A stretch of 64,000 bases of DNA from NCBI GenBank assembly GCA_047967505.1, contig CM106539.1; one strand, given 5' to 3'. Each line of letters starts with the position of its first letter. Position 1 is the stretch's first letter. Origin of the DNA: Dipteris shenzhenensis (taxonomy: Eukaryota; Polypodiophyta; Polypodiopsida; Gleicheniales). A program made the translations under genes and the position numbers. The notes under the pieces are model-generated. The model saw only the letters and a list, made by a program, of their open reading frames with translations. It made no database searches and was not told the DNA's origin. This document shows positions 1 to 9,614 of the stretch, one piece after another.

Positions 1-147
1 AAGCTTGCATGAGGGATGGCCACATGATTGTCAAGAAGTTGGTACTATATTGCAGTCCTTGACAATTATAGCTCCTCTTGACTTACAATCACTTGCCTGG
101 TCAGAGTATGATCACGAGTCCTAATCTTGAGACTTACCCTTGGACTT

Positions 148-660
148 GCAGTCCCTCGTCAAATGCCCTCTTTTGCCATGCTTGTAGCACCTCCTCCTGT
201 TCTTCTTGGCCTTCTGCTGAGATGTAAGGGCCTCATTGCCACCTGGAGTGACCTGCAACATGCCTTGGTACAACAAAACTGACTCCTCCTCAAGCAACAT
301 GGAGCAAAGGATATCAAAATCAAATTAGTTTGTCGTGACTTGGCACCGCAATGCTCGCGAAACCATATCATATGCTAGTGGAAGCTTGGTGAGAATAAGA
401 GCTGCCAACTGAAGAGATGTCAAAGCAGCTCCCATTGACAAAAGCTGGTCATGGATGACTTTAGCCTTCATCAAGAAGGGCTGCATCGTACTACCACTGG
501 GAAAGTTGAGACTATAGAGCTGCCCCTGAAGAGTAACAGCTCTCATCATTGAGTTCCTTGTGCGCTCGTTGTTAGGCATCGGTGAGCTGCTAGGAGGGCA
601 CGACAAACTACTCCTCCAGATAGCAAACAACAATCTATCACGGGCTTCTTGCTTACACTA
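148..660 (-). pseudogene. Copia gag fragment (UBN2-like domain plus zinc knuckle)
   Basis: Read on the minus strand, 633-325 encodes a UBN2-type Copia Gag segment (LYSLNFPSGST, ALILTKLP). Further left, 190-148 gives a degenerate CCHC zinc knuckle read as CYKHGKRGHLTRDC, in which the second cysteine is replaced by histidine. The Gag N-terminus is missing and the frame changes between the two parts, so this is a remnant, not a working gene. It ends against the LTR-like segment at 662, but no tRNA primer-binding site separates them, so the two may not belong to one element. The fragment may continue beyond the left edge. Confidence 0.7.
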
Positions 661-661
661 C

Positions 662-941
662 TGTTGGAATCCGCAGAGTGCGCCATGTGTCAACCAGGGT
701 AGTGCCGAGTGCGGGGGTCCCACTCCACATCTCTCTCCCAAAAGGTCCCGGGAGGGATGAGAGAGAGGGTTTTGACCTCCTATTATATGCAAGGCCCATC
801 AACCCCCCACATTGCCTATGGGATTAGTAGGCTACAGTCCACGTGTCACCAAGCGCCTCCATGAGCCCATATACCACATTTTTTGCCATTAGCCACAAAC
901 CACACAAGGGGGCACCCAAGGGGGTTAGCCCATTTCCAACA
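662..941. repeat. LTR-like segment bounded by TGTTGGAA and TTCCAACA
   Basis: The 280-bp segment starts TGTTGGAA and ends TTCCAACA, a perfect 8-bp terminal inverted repeat of the kind found at Copia LTR ends. No matching 5-bp target-site duplication is visible (actac on the left, tcttc on the right). No PBS or PPT is adjacent, so orientation and parent element are uncertain. Confidence 0.45.
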
Positions 942-1099
942 TCTTCCTAGTTCGTCATGGGGTGTATCTTGACGTTTTTTTTAAATGCACTGTATCGTAT
1001 TGTAGTGGATCAGATTGCATCTTCCATGGGGATGATGATGCCAGGGATGTATATGGCTATGGTGACATGTATGAAGATATCATTGACTATGTCTACACA

Positions 1100-1245
1100 G
1101 TTTTCCTAGCATGGGTTAGGATGCTCGCTTAGTAGCTCCACCCTTTTGCTCATTGTATCGAGTTTTCTATCAGTCTCATAGACCCATTGGTCTTTAGTAG
1201 ACTTTAATAAACTTTATTTCTCTCTCTCTCTCTCTCTCTCTCTAT
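1100..1245 (+). mobile_element. 5'-truncated LINE 3' end with (TC)n tail
   Basis: The stretch carries the same 3' terminal sequence as the LINE at 1733-6300 in the opposite orientation. Shared words include TTAGTAGCTCCAC, TCTCATAGACCCAT and GACTTTAATAAACTTT. It ends directly in a (TC)n tract. No coding sequence remains. The match fades upstream of about 1100. Confidence 0.7.
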
Positions 1246-1453
1246 TAAGGCTTCTTGGCATTGTTGCTACGAAGTAAAAAACTCCTCTCTCTCCTATATA
1301 AGCCATCCTTCCCCATCAAGTTTTGTAAAACCCACATGGGTCTTGGTGGTTGAGGCTCTGGTTCGTGTCGTGGTGTGTGTGTGTTCGATCCTTGCGGATC
1401 ACTTTGGATAAGCCTGTTAAGGCTTCTTGGCATTGTTGCTACGAAGTAAAAAA

Positions 1454-1497
<44 letters not shown>

Positions 1498-1500
1498 ATC
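1246..1500 (+). repeat. Direct duplication of about 46 bp followed by (CT)n(CA)n
   Basis: The segment starting GCTTCTTGGCATTG near 1250 is repeated near 1422, about 173 bp later. Each copy runs into a CT-rich tract. The second copy is followed by (CT)n(CA)n up to about 1498. Confidence 0.75.
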
Positions 1501-1985
1501 TCTGTTATGAACCATGATCTTATCAAAGAAAGTTGCTCACAAATGATCTGTGTTTATGGAGAAACCGTCTCATTATCCAGCTGAAAATAGCAGGGTCGCA
1601 GGGTCATTACTCAATTCAAAGGGAGCAAAAAAATACTCATTGGTTTATGATATCCTGTGGGGCTATCCTCACCTGATGGTACTCCATTCTTGCGGTCTAT
1701 TTGGCCGAAACGATCCATCTTTGTTGAGAGAGAAAGAAAGAAAGAAAGAAAGAAAGTTTATTAAAGTCTTCGGAAGACCGATGGGTCTATGAGACTGTGA
1801 AAATCCTGATACAACGAGCTGTGGTAGTGGAGCTACTAAACGAGCGTCCATACCAATGCAAAATGCAAAAAATGCAGAATGGCAGTACTAAGTCCTAACT
1901 ACAACATAGTCATGTCGATGGTCGACTATATATCAATCTCAGCATCATCATCAATATCATCATCATCCCCAGCAACAGCAATATA

Positions 1986-2852
1986 TCAGGATGGATGAGG
2001 CAGTGGAGGCATGAAGTCGGCAATAGAGTGCTGTCGGCCACTCAGAGGTGCGGTCCTAGCACGTCTCCTGGTCGTAGCTCTGCGTCTAACCAGGGCTACT
2101 GTGACCCCCATCGGTCGGGCTCCAACTCTAAACAAGGAGGGGATGTCTCCAAGTGTGATCTGTGTGTCGACCCTCTGTCTGAGCTGTCGGGTCACGAGCT
2201 CCGGGTCACGGTCATGTCGAGGCCTCGTCTCGTTGGGGTCCATGTGATCTAGCTGAAAGAACTCCGTGATAGAGCTCTGAGAGGGATCAATCGAGGAAGT
2301 CTGCTCCTGTCTCCGTGCTCGGAGGATCCTCTCGTGGTGTCTAAGTGCCTCATGAATGAAACCTGCCAAACACCGCTGGTTTGGGTAGGAGAGGAAATGG
2401 GCTAAAATCCCATAACTATCTCTGAAGAGGCAGTGGAAATGTGCTCGGATCTCATAGTACACAGGACACCTGAAGATGAAATGCTCCTCTGTCTCCACCT
2501 CCTGTATGTCACATAGTGTACATATGCGCCGCTCCCTGGGTAGTCGCTCTGCTCTGCCGCTCTTGATGCGAAGTCTGTGTGAAGAGACCGGGAACTGCCC
2601 AAGAGAGATCCTCTTCGAGTGGGGTAGGTGAATCTGTGTGTATCCTGGTGGGTCAATGAAACCCTCCGTTGTGATGTGTAAGAAGTGATCTTTGTAGAAG
2701 CTAAGCTTCACTGGGAGTTCACTCGGTTTCAACCAGGTCCGAAAAGTGTGTAGCTGTAGTAGATCCTCACGGATAACCTGGTTGACCTCGTGTGATAAGA
2801 GGGGAGAGAACGGAGCATCCATGCTATACTGGAAGGGAGGTAGTCTATCCAT
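1986..2852 (-). pseudogene. LINE ORF2 part 3: C-terminal zinc-knuckle region
   Basis: This 288-residue segment is in the same frame as the RT and follows a single TGA. It holds a C-x2-C-x8-H-x4-C pattern (CTLCDIQEVETEEHFIFRC), typical of the zinc-binding region that ends many LINE ORF2 proteins, with the flanking GRAERLPRERRICTLC. The tail after about residue 170 is arginine-rich and ends near the 3' UTR. It is best read as the end of ORF2, not as a separate protein. Confidence 0.8.
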
Positions 2853-2864
2853 GTGGAGCCCCAG

Positions 2865-4680
2865 TCACTCAAACCATCTCTCTGTACGTGCATACCAGCA
2901 CCTCTGATCTCCTCCTGCTGCAAGTGCCATAGAAGAGGACAGAGCTATCCATGGTAGCTTGCTACGCCCCAAGGTATAATCTCCATATTCCCTAACTTGG
3001 TACAGATATGTGATGACCTGAAATGTAGCATCTAGCTGTAAAGGGGGTGAACCAAACTCAGCCTGAATGATCTGGTGAGGAACAGATGACTTACCACGAA
3101 TCATCCGTGATAGCATGAGAACCTGTAGCCGCTCCACACGGGCCCACTCTGTATCCGACAAGTCTGGCTCCCAACAAGGACTGCCGTACATCCCCGCTGG
3201 GCGAGCCAAGGAGTTAAAAAGCAACCCCTTGGTGCGTGGATCCTGAAAGTGTGAGTGGAAGCACTGCCTCTCTAGCCTGGCCAATGAGGCATACCCTCTA
3301 CTCAAGCGTGCCTGCATCACGGGTCTCATAGTGAAGCTCGGTCCAGAGAAGATAACCCCAAGATGAGTGTATGATGAAACTATCTCAACAGATGACCTTG
3401 CAAATGTGAACTGCTCCTGACGCATGATGGCTCGAGATGTATTGAAGATCTCCTTGGTTTTACCCAGGTTGACCTTCAAATCATGAGACTCACAAAAGGA
3501 TTGTAGTGCGTCTAGGTGTCTCTGAAGCCCCCTTGTTGAGGAAGACAAGAGAGCCACGTCATCTGCATAGAGCAAAATCTGGATCAGCGTGCCCGCAAGA
3601 GAGCAACCTACACCCCCCTGTGTCTGCATCACTGTCTCAAGCTCGTCAATATAGAGGCCAAACAAGGTAGGCGACAAAGGACACCCTTGTTTGACCCCGA
3701 TGGTACTCATGATCTCGTCTGTCCACCCGAATCCTACCCGAACTCTGCCAGAAACTCTCTCGTAAAGTGCCATGACAGCCCAAATGATCTCCGGGTCATA
3801 ACCCAAGTTCTGTAGGCGCCGTATGAGGCGGGCTCTTGGGACCGTGTCAAATGCCTTGCAAAAATCCACAAAGCAACAATAAACCCTCTGCTTCCGTAAC
3901 CTTGCCTCCTTGATGATACATCTGAGCGTCAGAATGTGGTCCATGGTTCCATGATCACGCCGGAATCCGGCCTGTCCTACTGCTCTGAGTCCTCGACACT
4001 CTGCAAGTCTGCTAACCTCGAAGTCAAGTACTGATGCATAAATCTTGGACATGACATGTCCAATCATAATGGTCCTGTAGTTCTCCGGGCTCATGGGATC
4101 CCCTGCCTTGTGGATGGGTGAGATAGTGTTAATGGTCCAAGTGTGTGGAAATCCCAAACAAACTGCTTCATTAAAAAGCTTTGCTAAGATCGGGGCTAGG
4201 AGGTTAATCCCATATGCAATGAACTCAGTGCATAGTCCCTCATGATCCTTCACTCGGCCATTATGAAGTTTCATTACAGCATCCTTTACCCCTCCTCTAG
4301 TGAAGAGGGTGCAGGATGTGGGACGAGGCATGTGTGAGAGGCTAGGGACTGGCTGATTTGGGATGTCATAAAGTGTGCGTGCATAATCAAACCAGATCTG
4401 GGTGTCAGTGAGTGGCCGAGGGGACTGTCCTTCTAGAAATCTCCGCCAGAAGTCCTTAGAGTTGTTACTAAACAAAATGTTCAGTAGCTCCTCCTCGTTT
4501 CGACGAACGAAGTCTAGTTTCTTTCTCCGTACCAGTCTACGGTATTCACGTAGCATATCTGGTGCGCTCGAAAGACTGTTTTTGGTTTCGAATCTGAGTT
4601 TACGGCGTAAGGCCTTACACTCATCATCGTACCAACTATTACAGGGTACGGTTCCGATGGGCGGGTGGAGCAGGTCGTGT
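2865..4680 (-). pseudogene. LINE ORF2 part 2: reverse transcriptase
   Basis: The open frame from 4556 (readable upstream to about 4680 as ECKALRRKLRFETK) encodes a 563-residue segment with a complete non-LTR RT. It has NGRVKDHEGL, PENYRTIMIGHVMSKIY, QAGFRRDHGTMDHI, VDFCKAFDTVPR, GVKQGCPLSPTLFGLYIDEL, the catalytic LLYADDVALLSSS and the following LKVNLGKTKE. The thumb region ends in RTERWFE and a TGA at 2865-2867. The C-terminal region continues in the same frame after this stop, so the stop is probably a point mutation. The enzyme would copy element RNA at the nicked target. Confidence 0.92.
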
Positions 4681-5740
4681 GGGGAAAAGCGTGAATGGCA
4701 GCCTCGTGTAGTGAGCGGGTGACAAGGGCAGCACGATCCTCTAAAAGGGGTATGAAGTCAATATAAGCGAGAAGTATGTACAGACGGCCAGAGTAAGAAG
4801 GTGAGTGATCCCGATCAAAGCGTATATCGTGGTAGGTGGAGTAAGCACTGAGTGGGGTGGAAGGTGCTGTGCGAAGGGAGGTGGAGATGCGAAAGAAAAG
4901 GTATGTATGATCAGCCCTTGGGGGGAGAGGTGCTACAGTGAAGTCAGTAATGCGAGATGTGAAGACAGGGGATCCCATGATGTAATCAACAACACTGGAG
5001 CCCCCCCCATGTGGAAAGCATGTGAAACCACCTGAAGCGGGACATCTGTCAAGACCATTATAGATAATGAGATCATGTATTCTGCCTAGGTCTAATAGGG
5101 CCTGCCCATAGGATGAGAGTGGACCTCGCCTGTCAGCCGAAACCCGTAGCATACCTGCCTCCTCAAGGTCAACATCTGCAAGTAGAGTGGAATCATCTCT
5201 GAAATCAAGAAGTGGTACCTGACGGGCCCTTGTCCTCGCGTTGAAGTCCCCCACTAGAAGGACTTCTCCGTGGCTAGAAAAGTCAACGATGGACTGATAA
5301 AGGGCAGCAAATGGGGATGTCTCATCATCACCTCGAATATCTCTGGCAAAGTGGGATGTCTCCGGGGGGAAGTAGCAAACTGCGACAAATAGATCCTGGC
5401 TGTCCATGTGTTGTATCCGGATCCAAAGAAATCTGGAATGTGTATCTCTCTGCTCTACTGAAATGATCCCCCGAAGTGTGGATCTGAAAAGGACTGCAAC
5501 TCCACCTGAACCTCGAACTCCTCTTGTACCCCTCGTCTCTCTGTAGGCAGACTCCCATGTATATCCGCTGACTATTGAGAGAGGGCGCTCTGGACTCTGA
5601 TGTGTCTCTGTATAGAAGACTATGTCGTGGCCTGTATAGGATTCCGAGAAGTTCCCTGGTTCTGACCATAAGGTACCATTACAGTTCCAAATGGTGCAGG
5701 AGAGGGTCTCGGATATTTGAGTCTCATAGGCCCCGCTTCC
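4514..5740 (-). pseudogene. LINE ORF2 part 1: apurinic-like endonuclease
   Basis: This open frame carries the full set of EEP-type endonuclease motifs. They are WNCNG near the start (about 5690), a catalytic glutamate in FYTETH (about 5610), GDFNART (about 5230), SSVVDYIMGS (about 4980) and a terminal RADHTYL (about 4920). The usual SDH triad appears as ADH. Endonucleases of this type nick the target DNA to prime reverse transcription. The frame then runs past the domain and ends at 4514. The continuation of the protein lies one frame over, which places a frameshift near 4670-4690, before WYDDECKALRRKL. Confidence 0.85.
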
Positions 5741-6298
5741 CTATGTAGGGGAGGGGGTAGGTGTCCTACGGGGGCCTATAAGAAGTCGTCCCTCTCGTAC
5801 CATTGCCCACTTCCCCTCCTTTCGGGCCTGATCTCGCTGCTACAGCAAAGAGCGCCTCTCCTCAACCTGTAGAGGTGTGAGGTCCTCATCCATAGAGATC
5901 GCTGGCTGATCTCGAAGGACTGACTTGCGTCGTAGAGCTGAAAGTCATGCCTGAGTGTCATGAAATCGTATGATTAGGGGTTGCTCTCAGTTGGGATCTC
6001 TCCCCACCCGCCATGCCCTCTCTATCCTGTGCTCAGCCACACCCAGGGTAGCGGTCACGAACGCAGTCGCATCTACCATCGGTGTAGCCTCAGTGCGTGG
6101 GATCCCACGTACTCTGATGTTGAGAGCCTTACTGGCTCTCTGCTGCTGCTCCATGAGGGTAGCCGAAATGGTGACCCTTGCAGGTTCCCGTTTGGCCACG
6201 TCAACCCATCTGGAAGTCTCCTCAATAGCAGATTGCATGCTCGCAATCTGTGCCTCGACCACCGGGGAATAAAATGATGAGCTACAAGGCCTTTCCAT
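5741..6298 (-). pseudogene. LINE ORF1 remnant (L1 ORF1-like RNA-binding protein)
   Basis: The frame reads an RRM-like segment (ALNIRVRGIPRTEA, then RIERAWRVGRD). After two stops (the first at 5987-5989) comes the conserved C-terminal piece DEDLTPLQVEERRSLL, then QARKEGKWAMVREGRLLIGP. A third premature stop sits at 5840-5842, and the natural end appears to be TAG at 5741-5743. The same C-terminal pattern (EELTKAQLKDKAKEL, then KDGKWAVYRDRIALI) occurs in the intact ORF1 at 26384-26977, which supports the call. L1 ORF1 proteins bind RNA and act as retrotransposition chaperones. The N-terminus is lost at the truncated 5' end near 6300. Confidence 0.7.
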
Positions 6299-6300
6299 CC

Positions 6301-6599
6301 ATGTTCTAGGAATTCCTAGACTTGTTTTTGTATTTCATTTTTAGTAAGGCAGTCTATTTGGAGATGCACTACCAAGGTTTTAAGTTTTAGTTCGTGAAAT
6401 CGTTCAAGGGCAAAATCCTGAAGAAAGCATCCTTAAACACAACTAGAAACTGCCTCCTATTTGTAGTTAACCTTCATTCTTATTAGACTCTCACAGATAA
6501 AGCAAATAAGAGCATAATGCTTTCTTAAATTTTTTCTCAAAGTGAATGTGACTTGTACAATAAAGTAAGGCTTTTAAGAACCTCCATCTTGCAGGGTGA
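6301..6599. other. No recognisable feature
   Basis: A stretch of about 300 bp of moderately AT-rich sequence between the LINE 5' truncation point and the Gypsy remnant. I see no convincing ORF, repeat or RNA gene. Confidence 0.5.
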
Positions 6600-6970
6600 T
6601 CTTGTTCATGTTGTCAGAGTCTGTCTTCTCATAATTGGGCTGCACCACATAATGCCATGGCTATCCCAAAAGCATGTCAACATGTGCTAGTGGCCCAATC
6701 AAGAAATCAATGTGGTCCGAATATCCTTGAATGTGTACTCTCAACTTACTCTTAACTGGAATAAGTGTAGTACTGTGTCCATTGTGAAAAGCTCCTTCTG
6801 CAGCCTTGTCTCTCTCCACATCAAGAATAAACCTGAGTGAAGAGGCTAGATCTGGAGAAATGGTATTATGAGTAGAACCCACATCAATAAGAACAAAGCA
6901 GGTTTGTCCCAAACACATCCCCATGTGTTGAGGGGTGCATGGGGTACATCTGGTCCTCCTCACCATTTGA
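6600..6970 (-). pseudogene. Ty3/Gypsy-type aspartic protease fragment
   Basis: The minus strand encodes a retroviral-type aspartic protease segment: FVLIDVGSTHNTIS replaces the usual (I/V)DSGATHNFIS, followed by DFLIGPLAHVDMLLG and, after one stop, PWHYVVQPNYEK. The catalytic Asp is present but the following Ser is Val. No Gag, RT or integrase is next to it, so it is an isolated relic of a Gypsy-like polyprotein. Confidence 0.65.
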
Positions 6971-8061
6971 GTCTTGGCTATTCCTTTTTCAGCTACTACT
7001 TTTTTATGGATTCAGCCCTTTATTTTCTATAGGACAATCCAATGACTTGAGCTTGTGGTTTTAGTTTTAATGCTTTTCTTTTCTTTGCTCAAAAATTTCT
7101 GGTAAGTAATTTTCATGTGCAGCATTAGATGAGCATATCTTCTTTAATGAGCACATCTGAGCAGATTGTGTACACACATCTTAATAAACATATTGGTCAA
7201 ATTTCAATGTGATATGTATGTGTGAGAACATATGTTTATATTATGGTCTACGCTTGCTATTGGGCACTGATGACATTGATCGTAGCTAGTCCCTGCTATG
7301 GGTAATTGAGTCATGGTTTTCAACTTTCTGGGTGACTGGCATGAGGTTGGAACCGCACTGTTTTTTCAGTTTTTAGAGGATGAATTTGGACATATTCCTA
7401 GGTTCATCTGGAAATATGTTTCTGCCATATTTGTGGACATGCAAATTTTATTTTGTGAGGTTTTCGTCCTAGTTGCAGCCTGCTGATACTGTGATTAATT
7501 CTTCCTATTTATGGTGGTGCGTTGCTCTATCAGCTATCGTTTCTAAGCCTTTTTGCTTAGAGATGCTCGTTTGGGAGAGACTACAACATAATACTTGTCT
7601 TCACAGGAAATCGTAGCTTGGATAAAGAGAATGTGGACTGTTTCTTAATAGCCTTCTCCTTTAGTGCTAGCCTTTGTCATGGCTGAGTTTGCCCTTCACG
7701 TCCAGAGTGTTGACAGAAACTTAGTATGAAGCCCTTTGTATGAAGACATAAGCGTAGCTTTGCTTACTAAGTTGTCACTTTTTATTTTTGTCATTTACTC
7801 ATAAATTTGTCTAAAGTAGCTGACAAACATCCTTTCCCTGTTCTTTATCTTGTTCTATAAAGAGTTCTAATTTGTAAGATTGGATATTTCCTAGTCTTAT
7901 GAAGGTATACCTTTGTATAAATAGATGCTCAAGTGTGTGTGGGTGTATGGATATGTATGTGTGAAAGCTTATATTGAGACCATGCTCTACACCAGCAGTT
8001 AGGAGTATTGGAAAATGTCTGAACATTTTCTTCTAGCTCAAGTCCTAGCTAGCTTCTGTCC
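6971..8061. repeat. Non-coding stretch with dispersed repeat R blocks
   Basis: No gene is visible. Blocks at about 7255-7420, 7660-7720 and 7925-7970 resemble, in changed order, a segment at 34560-34880. A shorter copy lies at 37739-37870. Shared words include TAGTCCCTGCTATG, ATGGTTTTCAAC, TGGCTGAGT and GATGCTCAAGT. I call this family R. Its nature is unknown. Confidence 0.5.
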
Positions 8062-9120
8062 TGTTATAATACGCAGTGGAAAATGAATCGTCCACAAACA
8101 AGATCACACCTTGAAATCTAGATCCTACTTGGGACATTACTTGGGACATACACACATGTATATGTAAATTACACTCAGATCTGGAGTAGACAGAGAGAGA
8201 TGGCAAACAATGATTGGATATGAAAACACGTCCAGTAGATAGGACCCAAAACAGATGGAAAAGGTGCACTCACGCACGTCACTACGTGGTCAGCAGGATG
8301 CTTCCCACTAGTGGTAGTACGGAGGCCACATACTGTTGCCCGCTCTTTTGTTCTGTCCTTCTGTTGAACGCCTGTCGATGAGGTCTTCAGTGGCTATAGG
8401 AGGAGCCCAAAACTCTCCATCAGCTTCCCTTCTGTACCTCTATGATCTGCTTAACACCTGAGCGCTGTAGTCTCCACCATCTCTAGTCTCCACCATCTCT
8501 ATTGCCATGCTATAGTTCTGATGGCTTGAGTACTGTCCTTGATTCTCTGCCTTGCTGTTGCCTTGGATTTATGCCTTTGGTATGCACTTCCGTGGGGCTG
8601 GTTGCAGTATGCAGAGGGCTGCATGATTTATTGCCCCACCAATGGGGGCCTTATATAGGGCCTGAACTGCCCCACTGACTGGCTGACCGAGTCTAACTGA
8701 ACTCTTAACTGGCCGACTGGCCAGTCTGCTGGCTGATCAGAGCAGGCCTTGGGGCGTATAAACCCCCCATCTCTTGTCCATTTCTGCCCATAATCAGGGC
8801 TAACAGTTGTGCCTCTCCAATGGGGCTTCAACAGGCTGCACAAATGCCAAATTACAGCTCATGTGTGGCCCAAAGGATGGCCAACACCCTGCTGTCCCTT
8901 CCAAGAAAGATCGGCCCTAAAGGTGGTTCCAGGTAATCTAAGAAGGATTTGATTTGCTGTCCATGTGGCAGCCTGTGTGCTACCCACATGGCAGCCTCTT
9001 CAGCTCTCTCCCTTTCCCCTATTTCTCTCCAGTTGTCACCCCCTATTTCTCTCCAGTTGTCACCCCCATAGTCTCCTCATTTGGGGGCTTATAAACAGGG
9101 AGTTGGTCCAAGTTCAGGCA
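8062..9120 (-). mobile_element. Probable solo LTR of the B/C LTR family (copy A)
   Basis: Read on the minus strand, 9105-8630 resembles the LTRs at 21995-22983 and 32618-33818. It shares the CCCCCAAATGAGGAG motif near the LTR start, GGCTGATCAGAGCAGGCCTT-like stretches and a TATATAAGG promoter motif. Putative ends are TG at 8062 and CA at 9120, with flanks TGTCC and TGTTC (4 of 5 match). The left third is too diverged for me to align, so that boundary is tentative. Confidence 0.5.
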
Positions 9121-9282
9121 TGTTCCTAGATTCAGCTAGATATAAATTTACTTGATACTTTGGTTGACTAACAAAGACTCTTGGTGCTTTATGGTTGCTG
9201 AAGCAGTCACTCCTCTTTCTGAAGCATTGAAGCATAAATACGTGAAACTGTTTTTCATCTACTTTATTTTCCTCTCTCTCTT

Positions 9283-9328
9283 TCACCCCCCCACCCCCCC
9301 CCCCCCTCTCTCTCTCTCCCTTTCTCTG
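9283..9328 (+). repeat. C-rich / (CT)n low-complexity tract
   Basis: A run of C with interspersed A, then (TC)n, about 200 bp upstream of the first recognisable isomerase exon. Confidence 0.9.
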
Positions 9329-9530
9329 GATGGAATTTGTGGTTGGACTGGGGTGTATTCAGTCCCAATGCTGCAGAAAGTGACCTTCTGCAATTCCCAT
9401 GCCTGTCTATAGTGTCCATTAAGTTAATCCTTTCTGCATAGATAAGAATAGAACTTATATGACAAAAGCTTAATTTTCCTTGGGTTTGTATCATGCTTAT
9501 TATTTATTTCATGCTGTGTATTATTTTCAG

Positions 9531-9614
9531 ATTCCAATTGTAACAACTGACTCTGGTCTTCAGTACAAAGATATAATAGTTGGGAATGGTCCAAGCCCTC
9601 CAGTTGGTTATCAG
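9531..9614 (+). CDS. FKBP16-3: FKBP16-3-like exon (first one visible)
   Basis: The acceptor TTATTTTCAG precedes 9531 and the donor GTTGGT follows 9614. The 28 codons include TTDSGLQYKDIIVGNG, the first strand of the FKBP fold. There is no initiator Met in the exon and the reading frame enters at phase 0, so an upstream exon is required. Confidence 0.9.

Larger units (their letters stand above)
1733..6300 (-). mobile_element. Nearly full-length LINE, 5'-truncated, with (TTTC)n tail
   Basis: A minus-strand non-LTR retrotransposon. In transcription order it has an ORF1 remnant (6298-5741), an endonuclease (5740-4514), a reverse transcriptase (about 4680-2865) and a C-terminal zinc-knuckle region (2852-1986). 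A 3' UTR of about 240 bp follows, and the end is a (TTTC)n microsatellite instead of poly(A). ORF1 and ORF2 lie in one frame and are separated by a TAG at 5741-5743. ORF2 is damaged only by one frameshift near 4680 and one in-frame TGA at 2865-2867, so the insertion looks fairly young. The RT style (YADDVALLSSS, a zinc knuckle beyond RT) differs from the usual angiosperm L1. I could not identify a clear target-site duplication. Confidence 0.85.

Noticed and set aside
1-9530. Search for the first exon(s) of the isomerase (targeting sequence)
   Set aside because: No plus-strand Met-starting frame with transit-peptide composition and a suitable donor was found. It may lie left of the window or be too short to recognise.
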